NCBI RefSeq assembly: GCF_949987535.1
Contig: NC_080072.1
Coordinates: forward strand, 55,434,356 to 55,498,355
DNA: 64,000 nucleotides
DNA from: Balaenoptera acutorostrata
Taxonomy: Eukaryota > Chordata > Mammalia > Artiodactyla > Balaenopteridae
Reading direction: 5' to 3'
A program made the translations under genes and the position numbers. Positions 13,886-28,817 of the stretch are shown here, piece after piece. Every line of letters begins with the position of its first letter. Positions within the stretch are counted from its first letter, which is position 1. The notes under the pieces were generated by a model. That model was not told where the DNA came from. It made no database searches and worked only from the letters and a program-made list of their open reading frames with translations.

Positions 13886-15515
13886 ATACCAAACAGTGCT
13901 GCAAAGGAAGATTATAGGATTTTGTAAATACCCATTTTAATTCTGACAGTCAAGTCAGAATTAGTCAGCACATTCTTGTATCTCCACTTTATCATGGACA
14001 GAAAGGCTGGTAATGCTCAAGTTAAATATGTATTTGCCAGAATGGGTCAGAATTGTTAGCTTTTAACACTGACTTTGTACTTCAGGAGCTTTCATCCCAC
14101 TTTTATATATGTTTTTTGAGATGAGTATTATTTTATATTTCTCTGAACTCTTAGAATCATGGGCAGGTTAGGATCTAATGTTGGCACTTTGGGCTCAAAT
14201 CTAAGCAGGAGAAAGAGTGCTGCTATTGGCTGTACTTGTCTGCCATTGGGAATCTCTGTATACTGTGGTGGTAAGATCTGACGGGTTGGAAAGAAGGGTT
14301 GGCTAGATACAGATAACCATATATCAGTACCAGTAGATCCTAATCTACTTGTTAGGGACCCCTGTTCTTTATAGTGATTCTGCTGGGTTACCAGGGACTC
14401 ATTCTTATCTATTAAAAGTTCATTTGTGTTGAACATCATTCTTGTATACTTACATGAATGTACTATTTAATGAATCTTGAGCCAAGTTAAAATATTTTAG
14501 AAGCACTTGAGTCACTGGTATTGGTAACATGAAGGGGAAAAGTGTATTTGTCACTGCGTTTGCAGCTTTGATTTAGTGTGTTTGCTAGCCAATAGTGAAA
14601 TGATTTGCTAATAAAAATATTACTAGTGGCTTCTTACATATCATGACTTCTCTTTGACACTTGGTGCTTATCTACATACTTGGTTCTCACCCCAAAATCT
14701 CAGTTAAGATACAGAGTCAGTAATATATGACATTTTGTCTTTGCTACTGATTTTTCTGAGTGACCATAAAGGAGCTAATTAACTTCTGAATCTTTTTATA
14801 CATCTGTGTAGTAAGGATAGCAGCTCATAGCAGTGCCATAGGGATTAATTTGTGTAAACATTTGGAAGAAACTAGTACCTATTATATATTTTATATTTTT
14901 GTCCATGAGACTTCATTGCGGCTGAATGATTTATCACAAAGAGGCAAAAAGATAATTTCTATCCATGTCTCTGACTTGCTGGGTGGCCACATGACTCTGA
15001 GGGGCCTCGTTACTCCATACCTGTAAGTTTCCCCTTCCCGTTCCTGGAAGGCGGTGGTTCTCAACTTATGGTCTACAGCAACTTCCAGCTGGGTCACGGG
15101 CTGATCTTTTCAGCATTAATGTTTATTTATGTATATATTTTCATTTCCGGCAGATAAATTAGTTATGATGTTCAATAAAAAAAACAGATTTCCCCTCATT
15201 AGTGTCTCAAGCCGAATAACCTTCACATTAACTAATTATATATTGGTTTACAGGGTCTTTTGCTCTAACTCAACCCCCAAATCTTTGAAATGAGAAGCAG
15301 CACTCTATAATTAATTTGCTTGAAATTTGGTTTAGAAAATGGTATGAAACATTGGTCTTAAGGAAATGTGTTTAGTAGAACTGAAACACATTTAAACATG
15401 TTGATAAAATTTAAGAACTCTTCAGTGGTGCCTGGGGAGTGATGTTAACTTTTTAAAAGCAGAGTTCCCTAATCTTTGTAGGAAGGAACTACTTTTTAAT
15501 CCAGTTAGTTTCTTG
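13886..15515. other. Intron, mostly unassigned
   Basis: About 1.6 kb with no recognisable gene. A reverse open frame at 14128-14439 (103 codons) resembles no family I know and lacks flanking splice or promoter context. Near 15053 'ggtggttctcaac' hints at a hAT-type repeat end, too weak to call. Confidence 0.45.
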
Positions 15516-15519
15516 ATAT

Positions 15520-15750
15520 TAATGATAACATATATGTAGTACTTTATAGTTAGAAAGTGCTTGCACAAAGATGATCATATTTGATCCTTAAAGTATCTCT
15601 GAAGCTAAGTATGGCAAGTATTGTTACCTTCATTTTATATATGAGATGCTGAGAAGGTAAGTGACTTAGCGAGGTACAAACAGACAGGAGCAGAGTTGGA
15701 ATATAGATCCAGACCTTTTGTCTCCGAATTCTTTGCTTTTCTCACTATTC
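15520..15750 (-). repeat. MIR SINE fossil
   Basis: Antisense MIR: 'tgttaccttcattttatata', 'gatgctgagaaggtaagtga', 'gcagagttggaatatagatc'. Confidence 0.75.
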
Positions 15751-15799
15751 CATACTATTTAAAACCTTGCAAAATCTAAATCCTACATAAATCCTATGA

Positions 15800-16010
15800 A
15801 GCAGGTAATTTTTATTGAAATCCTGTAGCATGCCAGATCTTTTTTCACTTGCGGTATTATCATTTAATTCTTAAAATATTACTAAGAGATAATAATTATT
15901 ACTCCCTTTTTCCAAATGAGGAAAACTGGGGCTTAGAGACATTTCTCAAGGTTGCATAGATAAGTAACAGATCCAGATTCTGATTTAGATTTATTTCATT
16001 CCAAAGCCTG
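15800..16010 (-). repeat. MIR SINE fossil
   Basis: Second antisense MIR directly after the previous one: 'ccaaatgaggaaaactgggg', 'cttagagacatttctcaagg', 'agataagtaacagatcc'. Confidence 0.75.
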
Positions 16011-16844
16011 TCTTGTTTCTAACTAAACATAATATCATTGTTGCTTTCTCTGGTATATGTCTAACAGATAAACTGACTGATAGTTTGCTAGTTTTCCATT
16101 TTACCTATGGACTTAGATGGAGAACTTTGCTCTGCTATATTCGTTTTTATTACAAGATGAGTAAAGTGAATTTTCTCCAAAGATTTCTTTGATTTGGTTG
16201 TATCTTAATTAAGAGATCTAGATTAAAGATCTGTCAGTCTCTCAGTTTGTCCTTAGGCAAATCATCCAACTTTTGGGGCCAATTTTCTTTTCACAGACAA
16301 ACCAAACAAAATTTTGAATTATATAGTCAAGATTTCTTATAGCTCTGAGATTCTAGTTATCTTAGGAGATAGGATTGACAGAAAGGATAGGGATCTCTTC
16401 ACCTCTTTTGGTGAATCTCTTTATTTTTTGAAGTTTTATGCTAATGATAAATTTCCCAGCAATGAAAGAAGAGAAGAAAAAAAAAGAAGATTCTCTGCCC
16501 CAAGTGTGTCTATAGATGCCATTTGTTAACTGGAAAGCCTCCATTTGGTGGGAATGATCTATTGGAATTCTCTAATCAGCCATACTCAACTCCTGTTTTA
16601 CAGAGTCTTTGATCTGTTTTGGTAAGCAAGGGCAAAAACTCATTCTGTAAGTGACATTGTGTGTAGAAGAGGTCAGAAGTGTCAGATTTCATTGCTCAGA
16701 TCTGGGGAGAGAAATTCCTCTTGGTAATGTCAGTGAATAAAAAGTTTTGATCCTTTATTGCCACAATAAGAAATTATTTATATGAAGTTTCCATCAATTA
16801 TGATAATTATTGTCATTTTGCAATAAATTTGATTAATTAAGGTG

Positions 16845-16884
<40 letters not shown>

Positions 16885-17725
16885 TTTGTTCTATTTAATT
16901 AGCTTCTGCTTGGTCAGTAAATTATTATGCTTATTTGGCCTGCATCTCAGATAATAAAAGAATCACACAATATATTTAAATTGGTGCTTTAGCTTCCATC
17001 AAAAGGTTATAGATTTCTATTTGAACTTACAAAGACATTATTAAGCATTGTGTAACAATTTTCTCCTCATAGGTTATAAGATCACAAGTTGAAAAATTAG
17101 TTCTCACAAACTTTATAATTCAAGATATATTTATTACACATGACGGCAAAATTTAAATTTTATTCGTCTGTAAACGTGCTCTGATTTTCCTGTAGCCATC
17201 TGACAGAAATTCCTAAACAAATTTCCTTCAAAATTAATATCTGCCTTTCAAAACTTTGGGGACCTGAGGACAATTTTCCCCTGGGATTTATTAAAGTTTC
17301 TTTACTTTCAGTTGTTGGCCTGTATGCAGCTTGTGAAAGGCAGTAAAAGACAGACAGACAACTTGGTGGTGGGGCGGGCAAAGGTGGATTCTAAGTAAAC
17401 CTCAGATTTTCTTTTCCGAATGATTCATTTTCCATATATTTGTAATGATTTATTTCAGTAATATCTTAATTGGATTGTAAGAAAGTCAAACTGTCATATT
17501 TTAATCTCCCCCCCTTGCCATGGAAAGTATAGATGTGTAGAAATAAGCCACCGGACAGAATTTTATTTTGGTTTGTCATCATTTTTTCTCTACTTATTAC
17601 CCAAAAGCATTGGGAGTAGCATTTACAAAAAATACATTTACAATTAGATGTTTTAACACAGAAGTAAAAGGAGATTGTAAGGCATGTAAAGGATGTGGGA
17701 AAGGCATTGATGTGTGTATGTACAC
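16011..17725. other. Intron, unassigned
   Basis: About 1.7 kb without a gene or a nameable repeat apart from the (AT)n tract at 16847-16882. Short open frames here have no family signature. Confidence 0.5.
16847..16882. repeat. (AT)n microsatellite
   Basis: Uninterrupted alternating AT for about 36 bp. Confidence 0.97.
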
Positions 17726-19150
17726 GCGTGCCTTTGTCAGTTCATTTATTCATCATTTATGGAGCAGACAAAAGGAACCAGGCATTGTGTAAGATGTTAG
17801 AAACAGAATGACAGATGTGATGGTTATATGACAGAAATACATGGAGAGTACCATAGGAACACAGAAGATGAGCATCTGAAAATCAGAACACCATGTAAAG
17901 GAGGTGACACTTGAGCTGAGTCTAGAAGAATATGTAGTAGATAGCTAGGGAGAGAAAGTGCGACTTACCAGGTAGAGAGAACAGTTATACAGAGGCATGG
18001 AAGTAGAGTAGAGAATTTCAGGTAATTCCAGTAAAGCCTCAGCTAACCTTTGAGTAAAGGTCCGTAGGAGAGGCTAGAGAGGTAAATAACAACCTAATCA
18101 TAAAGGAAGTTATGTCAAAAAGTTTGGAGATCTATTGAAATAACTTAAGCAAATTTCTCAAAGACAAAAAGTAGATACAACTGTGTTGATGACTATAATA
18201 TAGAATGGAGATTAGACGTATGTTTTAGAAAATTCTCTTTGAAGAGTTAAGCGTAGAGAATTGTCATGACAGAAGTTATTACAGTAATCTAAGCAGTACA
18301 TAATTAAAATCTAAACAGTTTGGAAATGTAAAGGGAGAAGGGAGTGTGTGGGTTCAAGAGATATTTAATGATGGACTCTACTGTTAATGGTTTAGTGGAT
18401 TGGAGGAGAGAAGGAGAGAGAAAGATTTAGATAGTTTCCGATTTCTGGTTTGGACAACTGGCCAGATAATTAACCATTCATCGGAACAAATACTGGAGGA
18501 GTAGCAGATGTTGGGGGAAAGGGGGAAAGGGGAAGAATCAAGACTTCCAATTTTGGATAATTACCTAATGGGTAAGATAGTAAACAAGAAACCAACAAAT
18601 AAAGTAAATGTCAGATTGTGAGAAGGACTAGAAACAAGCTGTGGTGATAGAAGTTAACTATGGGAGACCATGTTTACAAAGATGGCTCAGAAAAGGATGG
18701 CTTGAGGAGCTCAGTCTTGCAAGATAAGAATTGCTGGGGTACCAACAATGGGAACAGCACGTGAAAAGGCTTGGACATAGGAAGTGCCTGTACTGTAGGA
18801 TAGAAAGGACGCCACTGTAGCTGGAACATAATTTGTTAGGAAGAGAGTAGCAGCATGACATGAGGTTGGAGAAGAAGGAATTCAAAGTGTAAGTGAAGAT
18901 ATTTGCCTTATCCATTGAACAGGAGGAGAAGGCTAAGAAAATGGCATGGAGGCTGCTGAGTTTCATATTAGGTTGTAGGTAGGATTATGAAGAAATCCTT
19001 CTATTATTTCAAGGCTTATGAGGTAAGGTAATTAATATATTGGATTTAGGGGAGGTTTAAGGATTGGGGGGAATGTATGGAGTAGTCATCTCCAAGAATG
19101 AGAAAGCAGACTAAGGAGGAAATTGTAATAGGATTATTGGATGTTGTGCC
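17726..19150 (+). repeat. Ancient mammalian interspersed repeat, family not fixed
   Basis: Purine-rich text such as 'ggaaccaggcattgtgtaag', 'ggaggtgacacttgagctga', 'gaagttattacagtaatcta' and 'gcacgtgaaaaggcttggac' matches the style of an old, long mammalian repeat also present near 32140-33080. I cannot name the family without RepeatMasker. Reverse open frames in it (for example 18658-18966) are not genes. Confidence 0.5.
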
Positions 19151-19259
19151 TATTTGTGCTTTGTGGTTGTTATTTTTAAGGTAAAATCAATCAGGCTGGT
19201 TGTGTACTTTTCTCTCTCTACTTGGAGCTTCATGGGGGCAGGTTGAGAAAATGCAAATA

Positions 19260-19420
19260 TTCAGTAAAAGTGAAATTATCCCCATTTTACAGATGAGGAA
19301 AATGAAGTTCAGAGAAGTTAACACTTGTTTAGAGCTGTGAAAGTAAAATTTAACCCAGATCTTTCTGATTCCTAAGTCCATGGGCTTTCCAGTATAGTAT
19401 ACTTCCTCCCATAGGATCTG
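19260..19420 (-). repeat. MIR SINE fossil
   Basis: Antisense MIR: 'ttatccccattttacagatg', 'aggaaaatgaagttcagaga', 'ttctgattcctaagtccatg'. Confidence 0.85.
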
Positions 19421-20640
19421 CCTGTTGTTTTTAAGCATTAAATTAGCTCTGACCTTCTTAGCTGTCAAGCCAATTGTGTAGAGTTATGAAAGGTATCAAT
19501 GCTTCCCTTTGCCTGTTACAAGGAAGTATGTCAGTTCTTTAGGGAGAAAAAAATCTTCTCTTGGCACCAAATTCCAAGAGGAATTTAGCATGCAGTTTCT
19601 TATGTGCTGGTTATTAGATATCCTAATGAAATACAGCCAATTGCAAATTTTTGCAAAAGTTACAGCAAGAAATATCTATTAACCCTTGAGAACAGGAGCA
19701 TCGTAAATCATAGTACAGAAAAGGCATTTCTGTGGGGAGAAAAACTAAAATAGTCGAAGTATATTGCTTTTTGGTCATCTGCCTTGATGTAGAAAGCTCA
19801 GAAGAATGACAATTTATTGGTTTTAACTGTAATTTTGACAGGAGCTGGCCACTGGCCAGTCTGAGACCAAACTCTCGGTGAGAGGGAGCCTAAAGAGTCT
19901 GTGTTTTGTTTAGTTGATTGAAACAAGATTCATATTCTTTAGCTATTCAATTTATAGGAGACAGCATTGACATTTGGTTATTAAAATTAAAGTGCCTGAC
20001 TTGAGTTCTTGCTGAACAGAGGGGCCATGGTGTATGCATGGATAGGGCCAAGGGTTTCAGAAAGCAGTTTCGAAGTATGGTAAACCAAGCCATGTACTTG
20101 CTTTCTCTCCCTCTCAATGACTCATTGATATGATGATAAAGATACATGCATACAAAATAAGTCCTTGGTGATGGTGAAAATAAAAGAGGGTGCCATTGGA
20201 ATAGCAAAGATTTTTGACATAGTTCTCAAAGACACAAAGTAGATAGAATTGTATTGATGAATAAACTAGAGCAGAGGAAGACTGCAACCTGGAATACAGT
20301 GGAAAAGTCTGAAGTGGGAGTTTCTGGTAGAGCTCTCAGATGCCTCAACTTGCAATTCCCAAGTATCGAAATCAGGAATGATGGAGCAATAATTAGGGTA
20401 ACTGGGCCTACTGGCCCATTTTCTTTCCTTTGTGAATTTGGGGTAACTTCCTATAACATTTGCTCCAACTGCTTTCTAAACATAATGGTTTCCTGACCTG
20501 GTTAGGTTCCGTGGTATGAGATTTTGGCATAGAAAGGTAGAGCAAAGCCTGACTGTGGAATTTTACAACCAACCCAGAGAGAAGACATGAAAGGCAGCTC
20601 TACTTAGGAGTGAAATACCCTGAAGTAACATAATCCCAAA
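19421..20640. other. Intron, unassigned
   Basis: About 1.2 kb. No coding exon, no RNA gene and no repeat I can name with confidence. Short open frames lack any family signature. Confidence 0.45.
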
Positions 20641-22928
20641 GTAAACTTCACCTTATTTGATAGAGGTTTAAAGTAAAGGTACTGCCTTCTCCCAGCATAT
20701 ATACCTTGAAGGAACACTAATTGTCAGCAGGAACTGCACACTTACACTGAGCTGCCATTCAGGGGTGAAGCCTTTAATGTAAATAAATCTTTATAGCTTC
20801 AAAGGAAACCTGCATTATTACCTATGCTAACCAATCTAATCACTTATTCATGGATTTAAAGGGAAAACCAAGGGTCATCAGATATTTGAGGAGAACACTA
20901 TGAATTAGACCAGGTTGAACAAACAGAATCGCTGACCTAAAAGAAACAGAAAATACAAAGAACAGAGAAGAGCTTTAAAAAAACTTAAATAAATATCCTC
21001 AGATTTGACTTCCAGCCTCTGTCTGGGATGTAGAAAGGTGGAAGGAGCATCACTTCCACACTAACAGCAAGAGAAAGCTGGATAATGTACAAAATTATAA
21101 CTTTTCTTGAATCTATCCAAGTACTAAGATTTCAAGGCAACCAGTCCCTAGGGGAGGGAAAGTATCACTGAGGAAGCCCTACCCAGGGACACAGAGTATG
21201 GCCTGGTTTAACCAGGACAACAGAGGAACTCCCTGCCTTCCTCCCCAGCCAGGCTAGAAAGCACAGAATAACAAGTCACTGTAGGTGGAGAGGCAAGAGC
21301 ATGGTGAGACACCCTTACTTAGGTGCTGGTTCACAGGGAATACCTAAATCTGGGAATAGTATAGTGTCATTGAGAAAAAGCCTCTGTCAGACCATCTTCA
21401 CCATTACCACCAATGCCACCACCACCCCCAAAAGGGAAAAATTAGAGGAAATTTGAAGAATGTGATACACTGAAGGTAACCATGGCAGCAATGGAACCCA
21501 AATCCAGCTCGGTTCCTGATTGTATTGACTCATTCCTCCAAATTAACAGAAGAATAAGCATGTCTTTTTCTTTCTCTGTTGCCCTGCAAATGATGTTCAA
21601 TATTCAATCAAAATTTTTGAGACCAAAAAAAAAAAAGCAAAACCAAACCAAAACAAAAAACCATCACTACCATTACCAACACCACCACCACCAACAAAAG
21701 GCTGACAGGAGAAGAAATTAACAGAAAAAGACTTCAGAGATGACTTAGATGTTGGGACTGTCAGAGTATTTAAAATAACTATGGTTAATATGCTTCAGAA
21801 TTTTGTGGAAAGGTGGATAACGTACAATAACAGATGGTAAATTTCAGCTGAGAGGTGGTGGAAACTGTAAGAAACAGTCTAATGGGTAGACTATAAACCA
21901 AAAACACAGTAATGAGATGAAGAATGCCTTTGACAGACTCATTGGTAGATTCAACACAACTGAGGAAAGAATCATTGAACTTGAAGATAGGTCAACAGAA
22001 ATTACCCAAACTGAAGTGCAAAGAGACTCTTTCACATAAAACTAAGTTATTTCATTATCAGCTGTCTTATACTTCAAGAAATAATAAAGGAAATTCTTCA
22101 GCAGGAGAAACATGATACCATACAGAAACTTAGCTCTACACACAAAAATTGAGAGCTCCAGAAATGGTTGAAAGGAAGATATTATAAAGAAATTTTTTTC
22201 TTATTTTTAATTGCTCTAAAAGACTATTGATTTTCTAATGCAAAAATAACAATGTTTTGGAGTTTATAACATGCATAAAGTAAAATTTATGAAGTATTTT
22301 AAGAGTGGGGAAGGGAAGAGTTGGGAGTGTACTGTTGTCAGGATTTTATATTCTACATGAGGTGGTATAATTTTATTTGAAGGTAAACTGTTATTAATTT
22401 AAGTTATATATTGTAAACTCTGGGGCAACCACTAAAAATTTTAGAGGGAGGTAAGAACGAGCTGATAGTGAAGAAAGAGGAAGTCATAAAAAAAAATCCA
22501 AAAGCACAGAAAAAGAGGGATAAAGAAACAAAGAATAAATGGAACATTGAGAAAACAGCTAACAAAATGGTAGTTTTTAATCTAAATGTATCAATGATTA
22601 TATTAAGTGTAAGTATTCTAAATACCTCAGTTAAAAAAGAGATTGTTCAGATGTTATAAAGATAAAAAAGACCCAACTAAAGCCTATCTACAAGAAACAC
22701 ACTTTTAATTTAAGGATATAGATAGAGTAAAGGTAAAAGAATGGAAAAAATGCACTATGCAAATACCAACCAAAAGAAGGCCAAAGTGGCTCTAGTAATA
22801 TCAGGCAAGGTAGACTTCAGAACAATGAATATTACCTGCAATAAAGAGGGATATTACATTATGGTGAAGAGGCTAGTTCATGAAAAGACGTAACAATTCT
22901 AAATATGTATGAATATAACAACCAAGCT

Positions 22929-22956
22929 TATATATATATATGTGTGTGTGTGTGTC

Positions 22957-23006
<50 letters not shown>
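22929..23006. repeat. Compound (TA)n(TG)n(AT)n microsatellite
   Basis: TA run, then (TG)n at about 22941-22955, a 'tctatt' break, then about 47 bp of pure AT. Open frames on both strands rich in I/Y are low-complexity artefacts. Confidence 0.97.
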
Positions 23007-23010
<4 letters not shown>

Positions 23011-23345
23011 CAAAAACTGATGGAACTGAAAGGAGAAATAGCTAAATGCACAATTATAGTTGGTAACCATAACACTAATTTCTCAGTAATTTATAGAACA
23101 AGTAGAGAGAAAATCAGTAAGGAGAGAAGACATTAACAACATTATCAACTAACTTGACCTAATTAACAGTAGAACACCAGCAGAATATACATTTTTTCAA
23201 GTACATATGGAATGTTTAGTTAGGCCATATTTGGTGTCATAAAACAAATAAATGCAAAATAATCAAAATAATGCAAAGTATTGTCTCACCAAAACAGAAA
23301 TAGCTAGAAATCACTGACTGAAAGATATCTGGAAAACTGTTCATA

Positions 23346-23470
23346 TTTTTTTTTATTGGAGTATAATTGCTTTACAATGGTGCATTAGTTTCTGCTTTAT
23401 AACAAAGTGAATGAGTTATACATATACATATGTTCCCATATCTCTTCCCTCTTGCGTCTCCCTCCCTCCC
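23346..23470 (-). repeat. 5'-truncated L1 3' end inside older L1
   Basis: About 125 bp: 'tattggagtataattgcttt' through 'gcgtctccctccctccc', the antisense extreme 3' end of a cetartiodactyl L1. Closely matches the 3' terminus of the sense copy at 29500-29630. I found no clear TSD. Confidence 0.8.
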
Positions 23471-23491
23471 ATTAATATTTTGAAATTGTAC

Positions 23492-23492
<1 letters not shown>

Positions 23493-23533
<41 letters not shown>

Positions 23534-23541
23534 TACATACC
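23493..23541. repeat. (CA)n plus (CATA)n microsatellite
   Basis: About 37 bp of CA repeat followed by 'catacatacatac'. A His/Thr-rich open frame here is an artefact. Confidence 0.97.
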
Positions 23542-23612
23542 ATGGGTCAAAGAAGAAATAACAAGGAAAATTGGAAAATATTTTGATGTGAATGAAAATA
23601 TATCAACATTTT

Positions 23613-23639
23613 AAAAAAAAAAAGAAAAAAAAAGAAAAA
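23613..23639 (+). repeat. A-rich insertion between 18-bp direct repeats
   Basis: Only A-tracts separated by single G's, flanked by 'aaaatatatcaacatttt' at 23595-23612 and 23640-23657. Looks like a retroposed poly(A) tail with its target-site duplication but no body. Confidence 0.6.
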
Positions 23640-24020
23640 AAAATATATCAACATTTTAAGGGATGCATGCTTAGAGGAAATTTATATCATTTGATGCTTA
23701 TACTAGAAAAGAAGAAAGGCCTTCATTCAATAACCTAAGCTTATACCTTAACTAGAAAAGAAGAGCAAATTAAACCCAAATCAGGCAGAAGGAAGGAAAT
23801 AATCGAGGGCAGAAATCAGTCAAATTGAAAACAAAAAGAGAGTAGAGAATGTCAATGAAACTAAAAGGTGTCCTTTGAAAAGATCAATAAAATTGATAAT
23901 CCTCTAGTCAGACTGACCGAGTAAAAAGAGAGAAAGTGTGAATTACCAGTATCAGGAATGAGAGAGGGGATATCACTACAGATCCTGCAACAATTAAAGT
24001 AAATAAGGTAATATTTTGAA

Positions 24021-25548
24021 TAACATGATCGTAGTATGTCAGAGGGCACTGGAACAAGGCTGAAGGCTGGTCAAATCTGGGACCACTTGAGCACCAAAAT
24101 AATTAAATCCAGTAATGAATTATAAATCTTTGAAAAATAAAAGAGAATTCATGATTCCATACTGATAATAGACAGCTAATGGAGAAGGAAGGGCTCTTGC
24201 TTAGAGAAGAATGCTGAATGCTGACTGATAAGTATGGAGGAAGTACTGGAGTTGGAATATTATTTTGCAACCATAGTAGTAAAAATTGATTCAAGCAGAA
24301 GACACCAATAAATGCTAAATCTGGGGAGAAAGTTAAATGAGAAGCAGGATATATCCATGGTCTTAAGGATGGATGTCATTGCTTCTATATGTAATATCCT
24401 TAGGAGGACACAACACCAATCATGTAGTATTCAGGCTGGTAATATATAACCTGAACAACATGTAAAGAGCTTGAGCACATCATTGCCTCAATGTTATTAC
24501 TTCCTATGAAGTGACTTTTGGAACTTAGGTTGAGTTTTCTGAGGTATCTTGAAATACTTAGTTCTTCTCTACCTGAGCCTAATTAAACCAGACTCACTCA
24601 GTTTTGTTCCAGAGACCACCCGGTGACCAATGAGGTGTATTACCTTTTAACAGAAAAATGAACCTGATATGTTTTGGAGAGATGTTGCCAGTCTGTGTTC
24701 TAAAGCCTTAGTTCTGTTAAAGCCTGTGGAAAAACCATAGCCTTTCAGGAGACCTTTTTCTGGGTTTGGATCTACTCTTTTACTTTTTATTTGGAAATCA
24801 TTTTGGACTTACAGAAAAATTACAAGAATAAGAGTACAGAGAACACTTATATTCTTCACCCAGATTTACCTCTTGTTAACGTTTTACCCCATCTATTAGC
24901 TGGCTGTGTATTTTTAAATTTTATTTTCCTTCTTTGTTTTGCAAGGGTTTTTGTTTTTGTTTTCTTTTTGGTCATGTAATATGTTCTAAAGACCTTCAAA
25001 GCTAAAGAGGGTGCATAACATTTGCATTTTGAAACCCATATCTGTCTTGGCCCATTTGTGATTTCATTAGAATTGAGGCAGCCTTTTATCTGGGATGAAG
25101 AATAACATTGCAAATTTGTATAGTGGTGGAAGAATTCACGTGCTTTCTGGTAAAAGTGCATTGGGTGAGGGGTAGAGGTTGTCAACCCAAGTGTCTTCTG
25201 AAATCATTGAGGGATTATCTCAATGCTATCTATTATCAATATGGAAATCTGGGGAGGAATTATATTGGGGCTAAAGAAGGTAAGTGGTATTCCTTGATTA
25301 AGTTCTGTTTGAGGAGCAGAGTTAACAACTTACTGGTCATTTAAATACAGTTGAGAGAGAGGAGCAGGGTGCTTAGACATATGTTGATAAAATTACTTAG
25401 GTTGGTGAATTTAGTTCTAAGGTCCAAACTGTATTTTGATCAATTAACCTACTTCTTGTTCCTCGATCAATTAACCTACTTTTTGTTCCTCCCTAGATGT
25501 GCGGAAGAGTTTAGGGCACCTTTTCCTGTTAGATCACAGTTCATGAAA
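24021..25548. other. Intron, mostly unassigned; short L1-like piece
   Basis: About 1.5 kb. 24785-24905 resembles an antisense L1 3' segment ('ttggacttacagaaaaatta', 'tcttcacccagatttacc'). The rest has no gene and no nameable repeat, apart from the 27-bp tandem duplication at 25438-25491. Confidence 0.45.
25438..25491. repeat. 27-bp tandem duplication
   Basis: Unit 'gatcaattaacctact...ttcctc' at 25438-25464 repeated head-to-tail at 25465-25491 with one C/T difference. Confidence 0.95.
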
Positions 25549-25555
25549 CTAAACT

Positions 25556-25562
<7 letters not shown>

Positions 25563-25589
<27 letters not shown>

Positions 25590-25863
25590 CTGTGTATTTT
25601 TTGGGTCTTCATTGCTGCATGCCTGCTTTCTCTAGTTGCAGTGAGCGGGCTTATTGCGGTGGCTTCTCTTGTTGCAGAGCACAGGCTATAGGCGCGCGGG
25701 CTTCAGTAGTTGTGGCTCGCGGGCTCTAGAGCACAGGCTCAGTAGTCGTGGCACACGGGCTTAATTGCTCCGCAGCATGTGGGATCTTCCCAGACCAGGG
25801 ATCAAACCTGTGTCCCCTGCATTGACAGGCAGATTCTTAACCACCGCGCCACCAGGGAAGTCC
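25563..25863 (-). repeat. CHR-type SINE with extra internal block
   Basis: Reverse SINE: about 29-bp T-run, body, head 'cgccaccagggaagtccc'. TSD 'ctaaacttcttttt' (25549-25562) versus 'ctaagcttcttttt' (25864-25877). The body carries two 'cagtagt.gtggc' units, unlike the single unit of CHR-2 copies. It lies about 1.1 kb upstream of a UVRAG exon. Confidence 0.92.
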
Positions 25864-25877
25864 CTAAGCTTCTTTTT

Positions 25878-28727
<2,850 letters not shown>

Positions 28728-28817
28728 TGAAATTTACTCTCAAAGCAAAAACTCATTGCTCTAGTCTTAATCATATGGTCTGTCATGATTCATTCAGAAG
28801 CTAAGATTTATTTAAAA

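Larger units (their letters stand above)
20641..24020 (+). repeat. Old L1 LINE, sense, from 5' region through part of ORF2
   Basis: Order follows an L1: 5'-region-like sequence (about 20.7-21.4 kb), ORF1-like coiled-coil remnants ('gaagaatgcctttgacagac', 'gaggaaagaatcattgaact', 21.7-22.1 kb), then ORF2-like pieces ('ctctagtaatatcaggcaag', 'ggatatcactacagatcctg', 22.7-24.0 kb). Frames are broken throughout. It is interrupted by microsatellites, a small antisense L1 piece (23346-23470) and an A-rich insertion (23613-23639). The boundary between 20.64 kb and the unassigned intron is approximate. Confidence 0.65.

Noticed and set aside
14128..14439. 103-codon reverse frame
   Set aside because: No domain or homologue recognised; no supporting gene structure.
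15048..15130. Possible hAT/MER element end ('ggtggttctcaac')
   Set aside because: Only a short terminus-like string; the following sequence does not let me name an element. A similar weak hint exists near 51978.
22909..23136. Ile/Tyr-rich frames on both strands
   Set aside because: Direct translation of the (AT)n and (TG)n microsatellite.
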